Assembly (NCBI GenBank): GCA_050248375.1
Contig: JBFWSL010000182.1
Location: 1-8,153 of the forward strand
Origin: JAYZVT01 sp050248375
Lineage (GTDB): Bacteria > Pseudomonadota > Alphaproteobacteria > Rhizobiales > Methyloligellaceae
Length of the DNA: 8,153 bases
Direction: 5' to 3'
In this document: one piece after another, positions 1 to 5,824 of the stretch
How the letters are laid out: each line of letters begins with the position of its first letter
Numbering within the stretch: position 1 is the first letter of the stretch
Position numbers and translations under genes: made by a program
Notes under the pieces: generated by a model
Seen by the model: only the letters and a program-made list of their open reading frames with translations
Databases searched by the model: none
What the model was told of the DNA's origin: nothing

Positions 1-1007
1 AAATCCTCAACGTCGGCGACACGGTGAAGGTGCAGATCATCCGCATCAACCCCGAGACGCAGCGCATCAGCCTGGGCATGAAGCAGCTCCAGGCCGACCC
101 GTGGCAGGGCATCGAGGCCAAGTACCCGGTCAACACACGCTTCAAGGGCACGGTCACCAACATCACCGACTACGGCGCCTTCGTGGAGCTGGAGCCGGGC
201 GTCGAGGGCCTGATCCACGTGTCCGAGATGAGCTGGACCAAGAAGAACATCCACCCCGGCAAGATCGTCTCGACCAGCCAGGAAGTGGAAGTGCAGGTGC
301 TGGAGGTCGATCCCAACAAGCGCCGCATCAGCCTCGGCCTGAAGCAGACCCAGGAGAACCCCTGGCACCAGTTCGCCGCCTCGCATCCCGCGGGCACGCA
401 GATCGAAGGCGCCATCCGCAACATCACCGAGTTCGGCCTGTTCGTCGGCCTCGACTCCGGCGTGGACGGCATGGTGCATCTCTCCGACCTGGACTGGAAC
501 CGTCCGGGCGAAGAGGCGATCAAGGACTACAAGAAGGGCGACATGGTCAAGGCGGTGGTCCTGGAGGTCGATACCGACAAGGAGCGCATCAGCCTCGGCA
601 TCAAGCAGCTCTCGGGCGATCCGTTCGAGGGCGCCGTGGCGAGCGGCGGCGGCCTGAAGAAGGGCGCCCGCGTCACCTGCGAGGTGATCGACGTCAAGGA
701 CGCCGGCCTCGACGTGAAGATCGCCGACAGCGACCTCACCGCCTTCATCCGCCGCGGCGATCTCTCGCGCGACCGTTCGGAGCAGCGCACCGAGCGCTTC
801 GCCCCGGGCGAGAAATTCGACGCCATGGTCACCTCCGTGGACAAGGCCGGCCGCAAGATCGGGCTGTCCATCAAGGCGCTCGAGATCGCGGACGAGAAGG
901 AAGCCGTGAAGCAGTATGGCTCCACGGACTCCGGCGCCTCGCTCGGCGATATCCTGGGCGCGGCCCTGGACAAGGCCAAGACCAAGGGCGGCGACGCCGA
1001 GGAATAG
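1..1007 (+). CDS. rpsA: 30S ribosomal protein S1, C-terminal part (5' truncated by window edge)
   Basis: S1 is the mRNA-binding protein of the small ribosomal subunit and helps structured or weak-SD mRNAs to initiate. The frame is open from the window edge (first full codon at 3), giving 334 visible residues and a TAG stop; the true start lies outside. Counting from the first full codon, the fragment shows the end of one S1 repeat (RISLGMKQL), a complete repeat at about residues 44-114 (TDYGAFVEL, GLIHVSEMSW, RISLGLKQ), another at about 130-202 (TEFGLFVGL, GMVHLSDLDW, RISLGIKQL), and a more divergent last repeat at about 219-292 that keeps only FIRRGDLS and KIGLSIKALE. This matches repeats 3 (end) to 6 of a six-repeat S1. 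A short hydrophilic tail ends in GGDAEE. The in-frame GTG at 24 is an internal valine, not a start. Identification is very secure. Confidence 0.97.
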   Translation, partial: ILNVGDTVKVQIIRINPETQRISLGMKQLQADPWQGIEAKYPVNTRFKGTVTNITDYGAFVELEPGVEGLIHVSEMSWTKKNIHPGKIVSTSQEVEVQVLEVDPNKRRISLGLKQTQENPWHQFAASHPAGTQIEGAIRNITEFGLFVGLDSGVDGMVHLSDLDWNRPGEEAIKDYKKGDMVKAVVLEVDTDKERISLGIKQLSGDPFEGAVASGGGLKKGARVTCEVIDVKDAGLDVKIADSDLTAFIRRGDLSRDRSEQRTERFAPGEKFDAMVTSVDKAGRKIGLSIKALEIADEKEAVKQYGSTDSGASLGDILGAALDKAKTKGGDAEE

Positions 1008-1026
1008 CCTCGCCGCCTGGCATATA

Positions 1027-1058
1027 CGGGCCGCCGGCGCGACCGCGCCGGCGGGCCG
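1027..1058 (+). terminator. GC-rich hairpin after rpsA, possible weak terminator
   Basis: A perfect 10-bp inverted repeat (CCGCCGGCGC at 1031-1040, GCGCCGGCGG at 1045-1054) closes a GACC loop. After one G-G mismatch it extends by three more pairs (1027-1029 with 1056-1058). It lies 19 nt after the rpsA stop. No U-tract follows (the next bases are CGTTCG), so efficient intrinsic termination is doubtful. It may stabilise the rpsA 3' end or give partial termination before sppA. Confidence 0.45.
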
Positions 1059-1080
1059 CGTTCGTCAGTGAGAGGCCCTA

Positions 1081-2016
1081 ATGAGCTTGCAAGCGGACAT
1101 GCTCGCCGACCGCAGACGGCTGAAACGCCGGCTGGTGACGTGGCGGATCGTGGGAGTGCTCGCGGTGGCGGCCGCCATCGCCGCTTACGTCTTCGCCGAC
1201 GGGAAAGTGCTGGCGGGGCTGAAGCCGCATGTGGCGCGGGTCAGCATCTCCGGCATCATCAGCGACGACCGCGACCAGCAGGACATGTTCGACAAGCTGG
1301 CGGAGTCGGAAAACGTCAGGGCCGTCGTGCTGCGGGTGAACTCCCCCGGCGGCACCACGACCGGCGGCGAAGCCCTGTACGAGAACATCCGCAGGCTGGC
1401 CGAGAAGAAGCCGGTGGTCGCGGTGTTCGGCACCATCGCCACCTCGGCCGCCTATCTGATCTCGCTCGGGGCCGACCATATCGTGGCCCGCGGCAACTCC
1501 ATCACCGGCTCGGTCGGCGTGATCCTGCAATGGGCGGAGGTCACCGAGCTGATGAAGACGCTCGGGATCAAGATGGAGGAGGTGAAGAGCGGCCCCCTGA
1601 AGGCGGTGCCCTCGCCCTTCGAGCCGGCCACGGAGGAAGCCCGCGCGGTCACCCGCGAAATGGTTCTCGACGGCCAGAAATGGTTCCTGTCGCTGGTGGC
1701 GGAACGGCGCAAGCTGGCGCCGGAGAGCGTGCCCGGCCTGGTCGAGGGCCGCGTCTATTCCGGCCGGCAGGCCATCGAGCTGAAGCTGGTGGACGAGATC
1801 GGCGGCGAGCGCGACGCCAGGGCATGGCTGGAGCGGGAGCGCGGAATTCCGGCAAAAATGGACATTATCGACTGGAAGCCGAAGGACCGCGACGACGGTA
1901 TCCTGAGCATGGCGGCGCGAAGCCTGGCCCGGCTGGCGGGGCTTGGCGGCGGCCTGACGATAGGCGAGACGGGCCTGGGCGGCCTGACCTCGGTCTGGAC
2001 GCCATCTAGTGAGTGA
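1081..2016 (+). CDS. sppA: Signal peptide peptidase SppA, short form, family S49
   Basis: Membrane-anchored serine protease that degrades cleaved signal peptides and possibly other membrane-associated substrates. The 311-residue length fits the short single-domain SppA class rather than the long two-domain E. coli form. An N-terminal basic stretch (RRRLKRR, 11-17) precedes one hydrophobic segment (about 22-39), an uncleaved anchor with the catalytic domain expected outside the inner membrane. The RVNSPGG motif is at 85-91. Ser122 in IATSAAYLIS is the likely nucleophile and Lys174 in SGPLKAVPSPF the likely general base; their 52-residue spacing equals the Ser147/Lys199 spacing of Bacillus subtilis SppA. 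ITGSVGVI (141-148) is also typical. The ATG start has AGAGG at 1071-1075, 5 nt upstream. The C-terminal tail is glycine-rich. The gene starts 73 nt after rpsA, probably with read-through transcription. Confidence 0.93.
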   Translation: MSLQADMLADRRRLKRRLVTWRIVGVLAVAAAIAAYVFADGKVLAGLKPHVARVSISGIISDDRDQQDMFDKLAESENVRAVVLRVNSPGGTTTGGEALYENIRRLAEKKPVVAVFGTIATSAAYLISLGADHIVARGNSITGSVGVILQWAEVTELMKTLGIKMEEVKSGPLKAVPSPFEPATEEARAVTREMVLDGQKWFLSLVAERRKLAPESVPGLVEGRVYSGRQAIELKLVDEIGGERDARAWLERERGIPAKMDIIDWKPKDRDDGILSMAARSLARLAGLGGGLTIGETGLGGLTSVWTPSSE

Positions 2017-2041
2017 CAGATATAAATTCATTCAATAACAT
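2013..2041 (+). promoter_or_regulatory. Candidate sigma70-type promoter for ihfB
   Basis: GTGACA (2013-2018, 5/6 to TTGACA) is followed after exactly 17 nt by TAACAT (2036-2041, 4/6 to TATAAT), in an AT-richer patch (2019-2045) that stands out from the GC-rich surroundings. The -35 overlaps the sppA stop codon. Transcription would start near 2048, leaving about 45 nt of leader before the ihfB ATG. Read by eye only. Confidence 0.35.
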
Positions 2042-2050
2042 CAAAGCGAT

Positions 2051-2060
2051 CGTTCGAACG
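2051..2060. promoter_or_regulatory. 10-bp perfect palindrome upstream of ihfB, possible operator
   Basis: CGTTCGAACG is self-complementary over all ten bases. It lies just downstream of the predicted ihfB start point and 32 nt before the ATG. The position suits an operator, but I cannot assign it to a regulator. It does not match the alphaproteobacterial LexA pattern GTTC-N7-GTTC, and a 10-bp palindrome can arise by chance. Confidence 0.2.
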
Positions 2061-2092
2061 GCCTGGGGCATCGCAAGAAGCGAGTACGTGAG

Positions 2093-2389
2093 ATGATCAA
2101 GTCCGAATTGATACAGCGCGTAGCGACGGCCAATCCGCATCTGTACCACCGCGACGTGGAGCGCATCGTCAACGTCGTCTTCGACGAGATCGTGGGCGCT
2201 CTGGCGCGTGGAGACCGCGTGGAACTGCGCGGCTTCGGCGCCTTCACCGTGAAGCACCGCGGAGCGCGCCAGGGGCGCAATCCGCGCACCGGCGAAACGG
2301 TGTTCGTGGAACAGAAGTTCGTGCCCTTCTTCAAGACGGGCAAGGAATTGCGCGAGAGGCTCAACAAGAACTACACGCCGGGCGACTGA
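2093..2389 (+). CDS. ihfB: Integration host factor subunit beta
   Basis: Small HU/IHF-family protein that pairs with IhfA and bends DNA sharply at specific sites, with roles in transcription, replication and recombination. At 98 residues it is the normal length. It starts with the characteristic MIKSELI, then two N-terminal helices (3-38), VELRGFGAF (43-51) opening the beta saddle, and the DNA-binding arm with GRNPRTGE (61-68). Pro64 in the arm is the proline expected to intercalate between base pairs. FFKTGKELRERL (79-90) forms the C-terminal helix. Assignment to beta rather than alpha or HU rests on the MIKSELI start, the KHRGARQGRNP arm, and its place after rpsA and sppA, as in many proteobacteria. 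The nearest SD-like run (AAGAAG, 2075-2080) is 12 nt before the ATG, rather far. IhfB is autoregulated in E. coli; no clear IHF consensus is visible upstream here. Confidence 0.95.
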   Translation: MIKSELIQRVATANPHLYHRDVERIVNVVFDEIVGALARGDRVELRGFGAFTVKHRGARQGRNPRTGETVFVEQKFVPFFKTGKELRERLNKNYTPGD

Positions 2390-2391
2390 TC

Positions 2392-2426
2392 GGCCGCCTG
2401 GCGGAGGGCGGCCCCGCGAGGGGCCG
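2392..2426 (+). terminator. Two overlapping alternative hairpins between ihfB and the lapA-like gene
   Basis: Stem A pairs GGCCGCC (2392-2398) with GGCGGCC (2407-2413) around an 8-nt loop. Stem B pairs CGGCCCC (2409-2415) with GGGGCCG (2420-2426) around GCGA, a GNRA-type tetraloop. They share 2409-2413, so only one can form at a time. Neither is followed by a U-tract. Stem B holds most of GAGGGG (2418-2423), the only SD-like sequence before the next gene. The structure could be a weak ihfB terminator, an mRNA stabiliser or a translation-limiting element. Confidence 0.4.
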
Positions 2427-2436
2427 TGGCGGCGCC

Positions 2437-2793
2437 GTGCTGAAGAAGGCTCAATGGATATTCATCTGGCTCCCGCTCGCCGCGGTGCTGCTGGCGCTTG
2501 CGGTCGCCAACCGTGAGACCGTACTGGTCTCGTGGAATCCGCTGAGCGACAGCCCGGCCACGGGCATCGAGGCGCCGCTGTTCCTGATCATCCTCTTCTC
2601 CATCGCCGTCGGCGCGCTGTGCGGCGGATTCACCGTATGGCTCGGCCAGGGCAAATGGCGCCGCGCCGCGAAGCAGCGCGGCCAGGAAGCCAGCCGGCTG
2701 AGGCGCGAGAGCGAGCAGCTCGGACGCCAGCTCGAGGCGGCCTCGCAGCCGCGGCTGGAGACCGGGACGCCGGTCTCTTCCGACCAGGCCTGA
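2437..2793 (+). CDS. LapA-domain (DUF1049) small inner-membrane protein
   Basis: A 118-residue protein with two predicted membrane helices, about 7-24 (IFIWLPLAAVLLALAVAN) and 47-69 (rich in I, L, F, G), joined by a short polar loop containing VSWNPLSD. A basic, charged segment (about 73-103, many R, E, Q) follows and probably forms a cytoplasmic coiled coil, then a disordered tail. This is the layout of the lipopolysaccharide-assembly protein A (LapA/YciS) domain; ANRETVLVSWNP matches the family's conserved ANxxxVxxxxxP region. In E. coli LapA works with LapB/YciM in controlling LPS synthesis, but here no lapB follows, so that role is inferred only. It begins with GTG at 2437, and the nearest SD-like run is 13 nt upstream inside a hairpin. 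It starts 47 nt after ihfB and is probably co-transcribed with it; lapA beside ihfB is a common proteobacterial arrangement. Confidence 0.8.
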   Translation: MLKKAQWIFIWLPLAAVLLALAVANRETVLVSWNPLSDSPATGIEAPLFLIILFSIAVGALCGGFTVWLGQGKWRRAAKQRGQEASRLRRESEQLGRQLEAASQPRLETGTPVSSDQA

Positions 2794-2810
2794 GGCCCGT
2801 TTCGCGGCCC

Positions 2811-2839
2811 TTGCCCTCGCCCCCCGCGGGGCGTATCAG
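2811..2839 (+). promoter_or_regulatory. Candidate promoter for trpF that would give a leaderless mRNA
   Basis: TTGCCC (2811-2816) and TATCAG (2834-2839) are separated by exactly 17 nt. The -10-like box ends 6 nt before the trpF ATG, so transcription would begin at or next to the start codon. No SD-like sequence precedes the ATG (ATCAGAACCCC), which fits leaderless initiation. Each box matches the sigma70 consensus only moderately. A 6-bp hairpin (CGCCCC 2818-2823, GGGGCG 2828-2833) sits between the boxes and could instead be a 3'-end structure for the upstream gene. Confidence 0.3.
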
Positions 2840-2845
2840 AACCCC

Positions 2846-3508
2846 ATGACGGTAAAGGTGAAAATCTGCGGGATCCGGACACCCGAAGCGCTCGACGCCG
2901 CACTCGACAGCGGCGCGCAGTGGTTCGGGCTGGTGTTCTACCCGCGTAGCCCGCGCAATGTGACGCTGGAGACGGCTCGGGCGCTGGTGGCCCGCGCGCG
3001 AGGCCGCATTCCCGCCGTGGCGCTGCTGGTGGACCCCGGCGACGCGCAGATCGAGGACGTGGTTTCGACGGTCGCGCCGCAGTGGCTGCAGCTTCACGGG
3101 GACGAGACGCCGGAGCGGGTGGCGGAAATCCGCAAGCGCTTCGGCCTGCCGGTCATCAAGGCGATCCGGGTCGCCGGCGAGGCGGAAGCGAAGCAGGCCA
3201 TCGCCTATGACGGCATCGCCGACATGGTGCTGTTCGACGCGCTGCCGCCAGGCGACGACGCGGCCGCGCTTCCCGGCGGCAACGGCGTCCCCTTCGACTG
3301 GAGGGCGCTCAGGAACATGACGCGCGCCAAACGGCATTTCATCCTGTCGGGCGGACTGACGCCCGGGAACGTGCAAGCGGCCATCGCCGCTACGGGCGCG
3401 GAGACCGTCGACGTGTCGTCGGGGGTGGAGAGCGCGCCCGGCGTCAAGGATCCCGCGCGCATCCGCGCGTTCATCCGTGCGGCGCAGGGCGCCGTCGCCG
3501 CGGTCTGA
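2846..3508 (+). CDS. trpF: Phosphoribosylanthranilate isomerase
   Basis: Cytoplasmic TIM-barrel enzyme that carries out the Amadori rearrangement of N-(5'-phosphoribosyl)anthranilate to CdRP in tryptophan synthesis. At 220 residues it is a normal stand-alone TrpF. The N-terminal VKVKICGIR places the general base Cys8 at the end of strand 1. QLHGDE (82-87) is the family's conserved strand-3 motif, and Asp131 in VLFDA is the likely general acid. LSGGLTPGNV (167-176) and VDVSSGVE (188-195) form the phosphate-binding end of the barrel. The start is set by homology (MTVKVKICG); there is no recognisable SD. It lies 52 nt after the lapA-like gene and 26 nt before trpB. As in many alphaproteobacteria it heads a trpFBA cluster without trpE, G, D or C nearby. 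Confidence 0.97.
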   Translation: MTVKVKICGIRTPEALDAALDSGAQWFGLVFYPRSPRNVTLETARALVARARGRIPAVALLVDPGDAQIEDVVSTVAPQWLQLHGDETPERVAEIRKRFGLPVIKAIRVAGEAEAKQAIAYDGIADMVLFDALPPGDDAAALPGGNGVPFDWRALRNMTRAKRHFILSGGLTPGNVQAAIAATGAETVDVSSGVESAPGVKDPARIRAFIRAAQGAVAAV

Positions 3509-3534
3509 CGCAGCAACCTTTCAGGAAACGCCAT

Positions 3535-4764
3535 ATGCCCCCGAGCCAGAAATCGCAGCCGAACACGTTCCGCGCCGGACCCGACGAACGCGGCCATTTC
3601 GGCATGTTCGGCGGACGCTTCGTCGCCGAGACGCTGATGCCGCTGATCCTGGACCTGGAACAGGCCTATGAGGAGGCGAAGCGGGACCCGGCCTTCAGGA
3701 AGGACCTGGAGGCGCTCAACGCCCATTATGCCGGACGGCCCAGCCCGCTCTATCACGCGGAGCGGCTGACGGAGCACCTGAAGGGCGCGAAGATCTACTT
3801 CAAGCGCGACGAGCTGAACCACACCGGCAGCCACAAGATCAACAACTGCCTCGGCCAGATCCAGCTCGCCCGGCGCATGGGCAAGACGCGCATCATCGCG
3901 GAGACCGGCGCGGGCCAGCATGGCGTGGCGGTGGCGACCGTGGCGGCGCGCTTCGGGTTGCCCTGCGTGGTCTACATGGGCGCCACCGACATCGAGCGGC
4001 AGAAGCCCAACGTGTTCCGCATGAAACTGCTGGGCGCGGAGGTGCGGCCGGTCACCGCCGGGCACGGCACGCTGAAGGACGCCATGAACGAGGCGCTGCG
4101 CGACTGGGTCGCCAACGTGCACGACACCTTCTACATCATCGGCACGGCGGCGGGCCCGCACCCCTACCCGGCCATGGTGCGCGACTTCCAGTCCATCATC
4201 GGCAAGGAGGTGCGCGAGCAGATGCAGGAGGCCGAAGGCCGGCTTCCCGACACGCTCGTCGCCTGCATCGGCGGCGGCTCCAACGCCATCGGCCTGTTTC
4301 ACGACTTCCTCGACGAGAAATCGGTGGCCATCTACGGCGTCGAAGCCGGGGGCCGCGGCCTCGACGATCCCACCGGCCATGCGGCCTCTCTCAACGGAGG
4401 CCGCCCGGGCGTGCTGCACGGCAACCGCACCTACCTGCTGCAGGACGCGGACGGCCAGATCATCGAGGGACATTCCATTTCCGCCGGCCTCGACTATCCC
4501 GGCATCGGGCCGGAGCACGCCTGGCTGAAGGATACCGGCCGCGTCACCTACGTCGCCGTCACCGACAAGGAGGCGCTGGAGGCGTTCCAGCTCTGCACCC
4601 GGCTGGAGGGCATCATCCCGGCGCTGGAGCCGTCCCATGCCCTGGCCCACGTGACCAAGCTCGCCCCGACGCTGCCGAAGGACAACCTGCTGGTCATGAA
4701 CATGTGCGGCCGCGGCGACAAGGACGTGTTCGCCGTCGCCGGCCATCTGGGCATGGAGATGTGA
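3535..4764 (+). CDS. trpB: Tryptophan synthase beta chain
   Basis: PLP enzyme that condenses indole, channelled from TrpA, with L-serine to give L-tryptophan in the alpha2beta2 complex. At 409 residues it is normal for a TrpB1-type subunit. The opening FGMFGGRFV (22-30) is typical. Lys101 in HTGSHKINN is the PLP Schiff-base lysine (E. coli Lys87). Glu123 in AETGAGQHG matches catalytic Glu109. GGGSNA (246-251) binds the cofactor phosphate, and SAGLDYPGIGPEH (316-328) is the conserved region near the indole tunnel. The pyridine-contact motif reads CGRGDKD (391-397) where E. coli has SGRGDKD. The ATG has a good SD, AGGAAA (3523-3528), 6 nt upstream. It follows trpF by 26 nt, but trpA is separated by an unusually long 196-nt gap with repeats. 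Confidence 0.98.
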   Translation: MPPSQKSQPNTFRAGPDERGHFGMFGGRFVAETLMPLILDLEQAYEEAKRDPAFRKDLEALNAHYAGRPSPLYHAERLTEHLKGAKIYFKRDELNHTGSHKINNCLGQIQLARRMGKTRIIAETGAGQHGVAVATVAARFGLPCVVYMGATDIERQKPNVFRMKLLGAEVRPVTAGHGTLKDAMNEALRDWVANVHDTFYIIGTAAGPHPYPAMVRDFQSIIGKEVREQMQEAEGRLPDTLVACIGGGSNAIGLFHDFLDEKSVAIYGVEAGGRGLDDPTGHAASLNGGRPGVLHGNRTYLLQDADGQIIEGHSISAGLDYPGIGPEHAWLKDTGRVTYVAVTDKEALEAFQLCTRLEGIIPALEPSHALAHVTKLAPTLPKDNLLVMNMCGRGDKDVFAVAGHLGMEM

Positions 4765-4796
4765 GGATGTGTTTCATGCAGCCGTTGACCGAGCAG

Positions 4797-4864
4797 GAAA
4801 CCCCTGCGAAGGCAGGGGTCCAGTCCGTTCCTGCCGTATGGACCCCGGCTTTCGCCGGCGTTTC
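4797..4864. repeat. 68-bp nested palindromic extragenic repeat between trpB and trpA
   Basis: Two 26-nt arms (4797-4822 and 4839-4864) are inverted copies of each other with 22 of 26 positions identical, around a 16-nt centre. Each arm is itself a hairpin: ACCCCTGC (4800-4807) pairs with GCAGGGGT (4812-4819), and CCGGC (4845-4849) pairs with GCCGG (4854-4858), extending by two pairs after one C-C mismatch. GGGGTCCA (4815-4822) and TGGACCCC (4839-4846) are the inner inverted repeat. The hairpin-in-dyad layout is that of REP/BIME-like or small MITE-like elements. The spurious peptide PAFAGVS read through one arm is familiar from such repeats in many proteobacterial genomes (from memory). Copy number cannot be judged from one window. 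Confidence 0.75.
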
Positions 4865-4898
4865 GCGCAATCTGTTCGACACCGGTTTTCCGGGTATT

Positions 4899-4944
4899 CC
4901 CCTCACCCCCAGCGGGGCCGACCTCTCCCCATGAGGGAGAGGTG
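4899..4944. repeat. Second palindromic repeat, directly upstream of the trpA ribosome binding site
   Basis: ACCTCTCCC (4921-4929) and GGGAGAGGT (4935-4943) form a perfect 9-bp stem with a CATGA loop. It is preceded by a CCCTCACCCC-type stretch (from about 4900) that forms a small CCCC/GGGG hairpin (4907-4910, 4914-4917). The combination resembles a dispersed C-rich extragenic repeat seen in many alphaproteobacterial genomes (from memory), and its sequence differs from the 68-bp dyad upstream. The stem ends 4 nt before the trpA SD (CGGAG, 4948-4952), so it could affect trpA translation or mRNA processing between trpB and trpA. Confidence 0.6.
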
Positions 4945-4960
4945 TTGCGGAGATTGACCT

Positions 4961-5755
4961 ATGACCACCACGCGCATCGACGCCCGTTTCGCGGCGCTGA
5001 AAAAGGCCGGCCGCAAGGCGCTGGTGACCTTCACCACCGCGGGCGACCCGGACTACGACACCTCGCTGGAAATCCTGAAAGGCCTGCCGGCGGCCGGCGC
5101 CGACGTGGTGGAGCTGGGCATGCCCTTCTCCGACCCGATGGCCGACGGCCCGGCTATCCAGGCGTCGTCCCAGCGCGCCCTCAAGGCCGGGCAGACCATG
5201 AAGAAGACGCTCGAAATGGTGCGCGTCTTCCGCGAGCAGGACGACGAGACGCCGCTGGTGCTGATGGGCTACTACAATCCCATCTATGTCTTCCCGACCG
5301 GCAGCTTCATCGCCGAGGCGAAGGAGGCGGGCGTGGACGGGCTGATCGTGGTGGACGTGCCGCCCGAGGAGGACGAGGAGGTCTGCCTGCCCGCGGTCAG
5401 GGCCGGGCTCAACTTCATCCGGCTGGCCACGCCCACCACGGACGAAAAGCGCCTGCCGGCGGTGCTCGCGAACACGTCGGGCTTCGTCTATTACGTCTCC
5501 ATCGCCGGCATCACCGGCACCACGGCGCCCGATCCGCGCGACGTGCATGCGCAGGTCGCCCGTATCAAGGGCAAGACGGAGCTGCCGGTGGCGGTCGGTT
5601 TCGGCGTCTCGACCCCGGAGCAGGCCAGGTCAATCGCGGAAGGGGCCGACGGCGTGGTGGTGGGCTCGGCGCTGGTGAAGCTGATCGAGCAAGGCAAGGG
5701 CGCGCCGGGCGTGCTGGACCTGGTTTCCCGGCTTTCGCAGGGCCTTAAGGCTTAG
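4961..5755 (+). CDS. trpA: Tryptophan synthase alpha chain
   Basis: TIM-barrel subunit that cleaves indole-3-glycerol phosphate to indole and glyceraldehyde-3-phosphate; the indole passes through a tunnel to TrpB. The 264-residue length is normal. RIDARFAALKKAGRKALVTFTTAGDP (5-30) is the typical N-terminus. VELGMPFSDPMADGP (50-64) carries the catalytic pair Glu51 and Asp62 (E. coli Glu49 and Asp60). LMGYYNPIY (101-109), VDVPPEE (131-137), YYVSIAGITG (177-186), VGFGVS (212-217) and VVGSALV (233-239) are the barrel and phosphate-binding motifs in the expected order. The ATG is preceded by CGGAG (4948-4952) 8 nt upstream. The gap from trpB is 196 nt, whereas these two genes usually abut or overlap; the excess is repeat sequence. 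No terminator is evident after the gene. Confidence 0.98.
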   Translation: MTTTRIDARFAALKKAGRKALVTFTTAGDPDYDTSLEILKGLPAAGADVVELGMPFSDPMADGPAIQASSQRALKAGQTMKKTLEMVRVFREQDDETPLVLMGYYNPIYVFPTGSFIAEAKEAGVDGLIVVDVPPEEDEEVCLPAVRAGLNFIRLATPTTDEKRLPAVLANTSGFVYYVSIAGITGTTAPDPRDVHAQVARIKGKTELPVAVGFGVSTPEQARSIAEGADGVVVGSALVKLIEQGKGAPGVLDLVSRLSQGLKA

Positions 5756-5767
5756 AGTCGAGATCCC

Positions 5768-5795
5768 GTGAAATCGCCGCTTTCCGCGCTATAAT
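5768..5795 (+). promoter_or_regulatory. Probable sigma70-type promoter for accD
   Basis: A perfect TATAAT (5790-5795) lies in the 69-nt trpA-accD gap, with GTGAAA (5768-5773, 4/6 to TTGACA) upstream after a 16-nt spacer. Transcription would start near 5802, leaving about 20 nt of leader that includes the accD SD. A full -10 consensus is rare by chance in DNA this GC-rich. It suggests accD has its own promoter in addition to any read-through from trpFBA. Confidence 0.55.
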
Positions 5796-5812
5796 GGGCG
5801 CGAAACAGACGT

Positions 5813-5817
5813 GAGGA
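5813..5817 (+). promoter_or_regulatory. accD ribosome binding site, which decides the start codon
   Basis: GAGGA lies 7 nt before GTG 5825 but only 1 nt before the in-frame TTG 5819. Normal SD spacing therefore selects the GTG. The protein then begins MNWINNVVRPKI, the usual AccD N-terminus in alphaproteobacteria as I recall it. Confidence 0.75.
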
Positions 5818-5824
5818 TTTGCCC

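Noticed and set aside
1078..2031. Minus-strand ORF of 317 codons covering sppA (with a matching plus-strand frame at 1068-2009)
   Set aside because: Both are alternative frames of sppA. Neither shows a family motif, while the sppA frame has its anchor, catalytic Ser/Lys and an SD.
2017..2092. IHF binding site for autoregulation of ihfB
   Set aside because: I looked for WATCAANNNNTTR on both strands. The closest stretch (around 2039-2051) misses the first W and the TTR half.
3205..4746. Long minus-strand ORF of 513 codons opposite trpF and trpB
   Set aside because: Antisense shadow of conserved trp genes. Low-complexity R/H/V/G composition and no motif.
4704..4934. Small plus-strand ORF spanning the end of trpB and the trpB-trpA gap, a possible leader peptide or small protein
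   Set aside because: It starts inside trpB in another frame, and its sequence is a read-through of the palindromic repeats (PAKAGVQ, TPAFAGVS). There is no Trp-codon cluster to suggest an attenuator.
5742..5751. GCCTTAAGGC palindrome at the end of trpA as a terminator stem
   Set aside because: A 10-bp self-complementary sequence with no loop, within the coding end, and no U-tract. More likely chance than a terminator.
5819..5824. TTG start for accD two codons upstream
   Set aside because: The SD GAGGA would be only 1 nt away. GTG 5825 has 7-nt spacing and gives the standard MNWI N-terminus.
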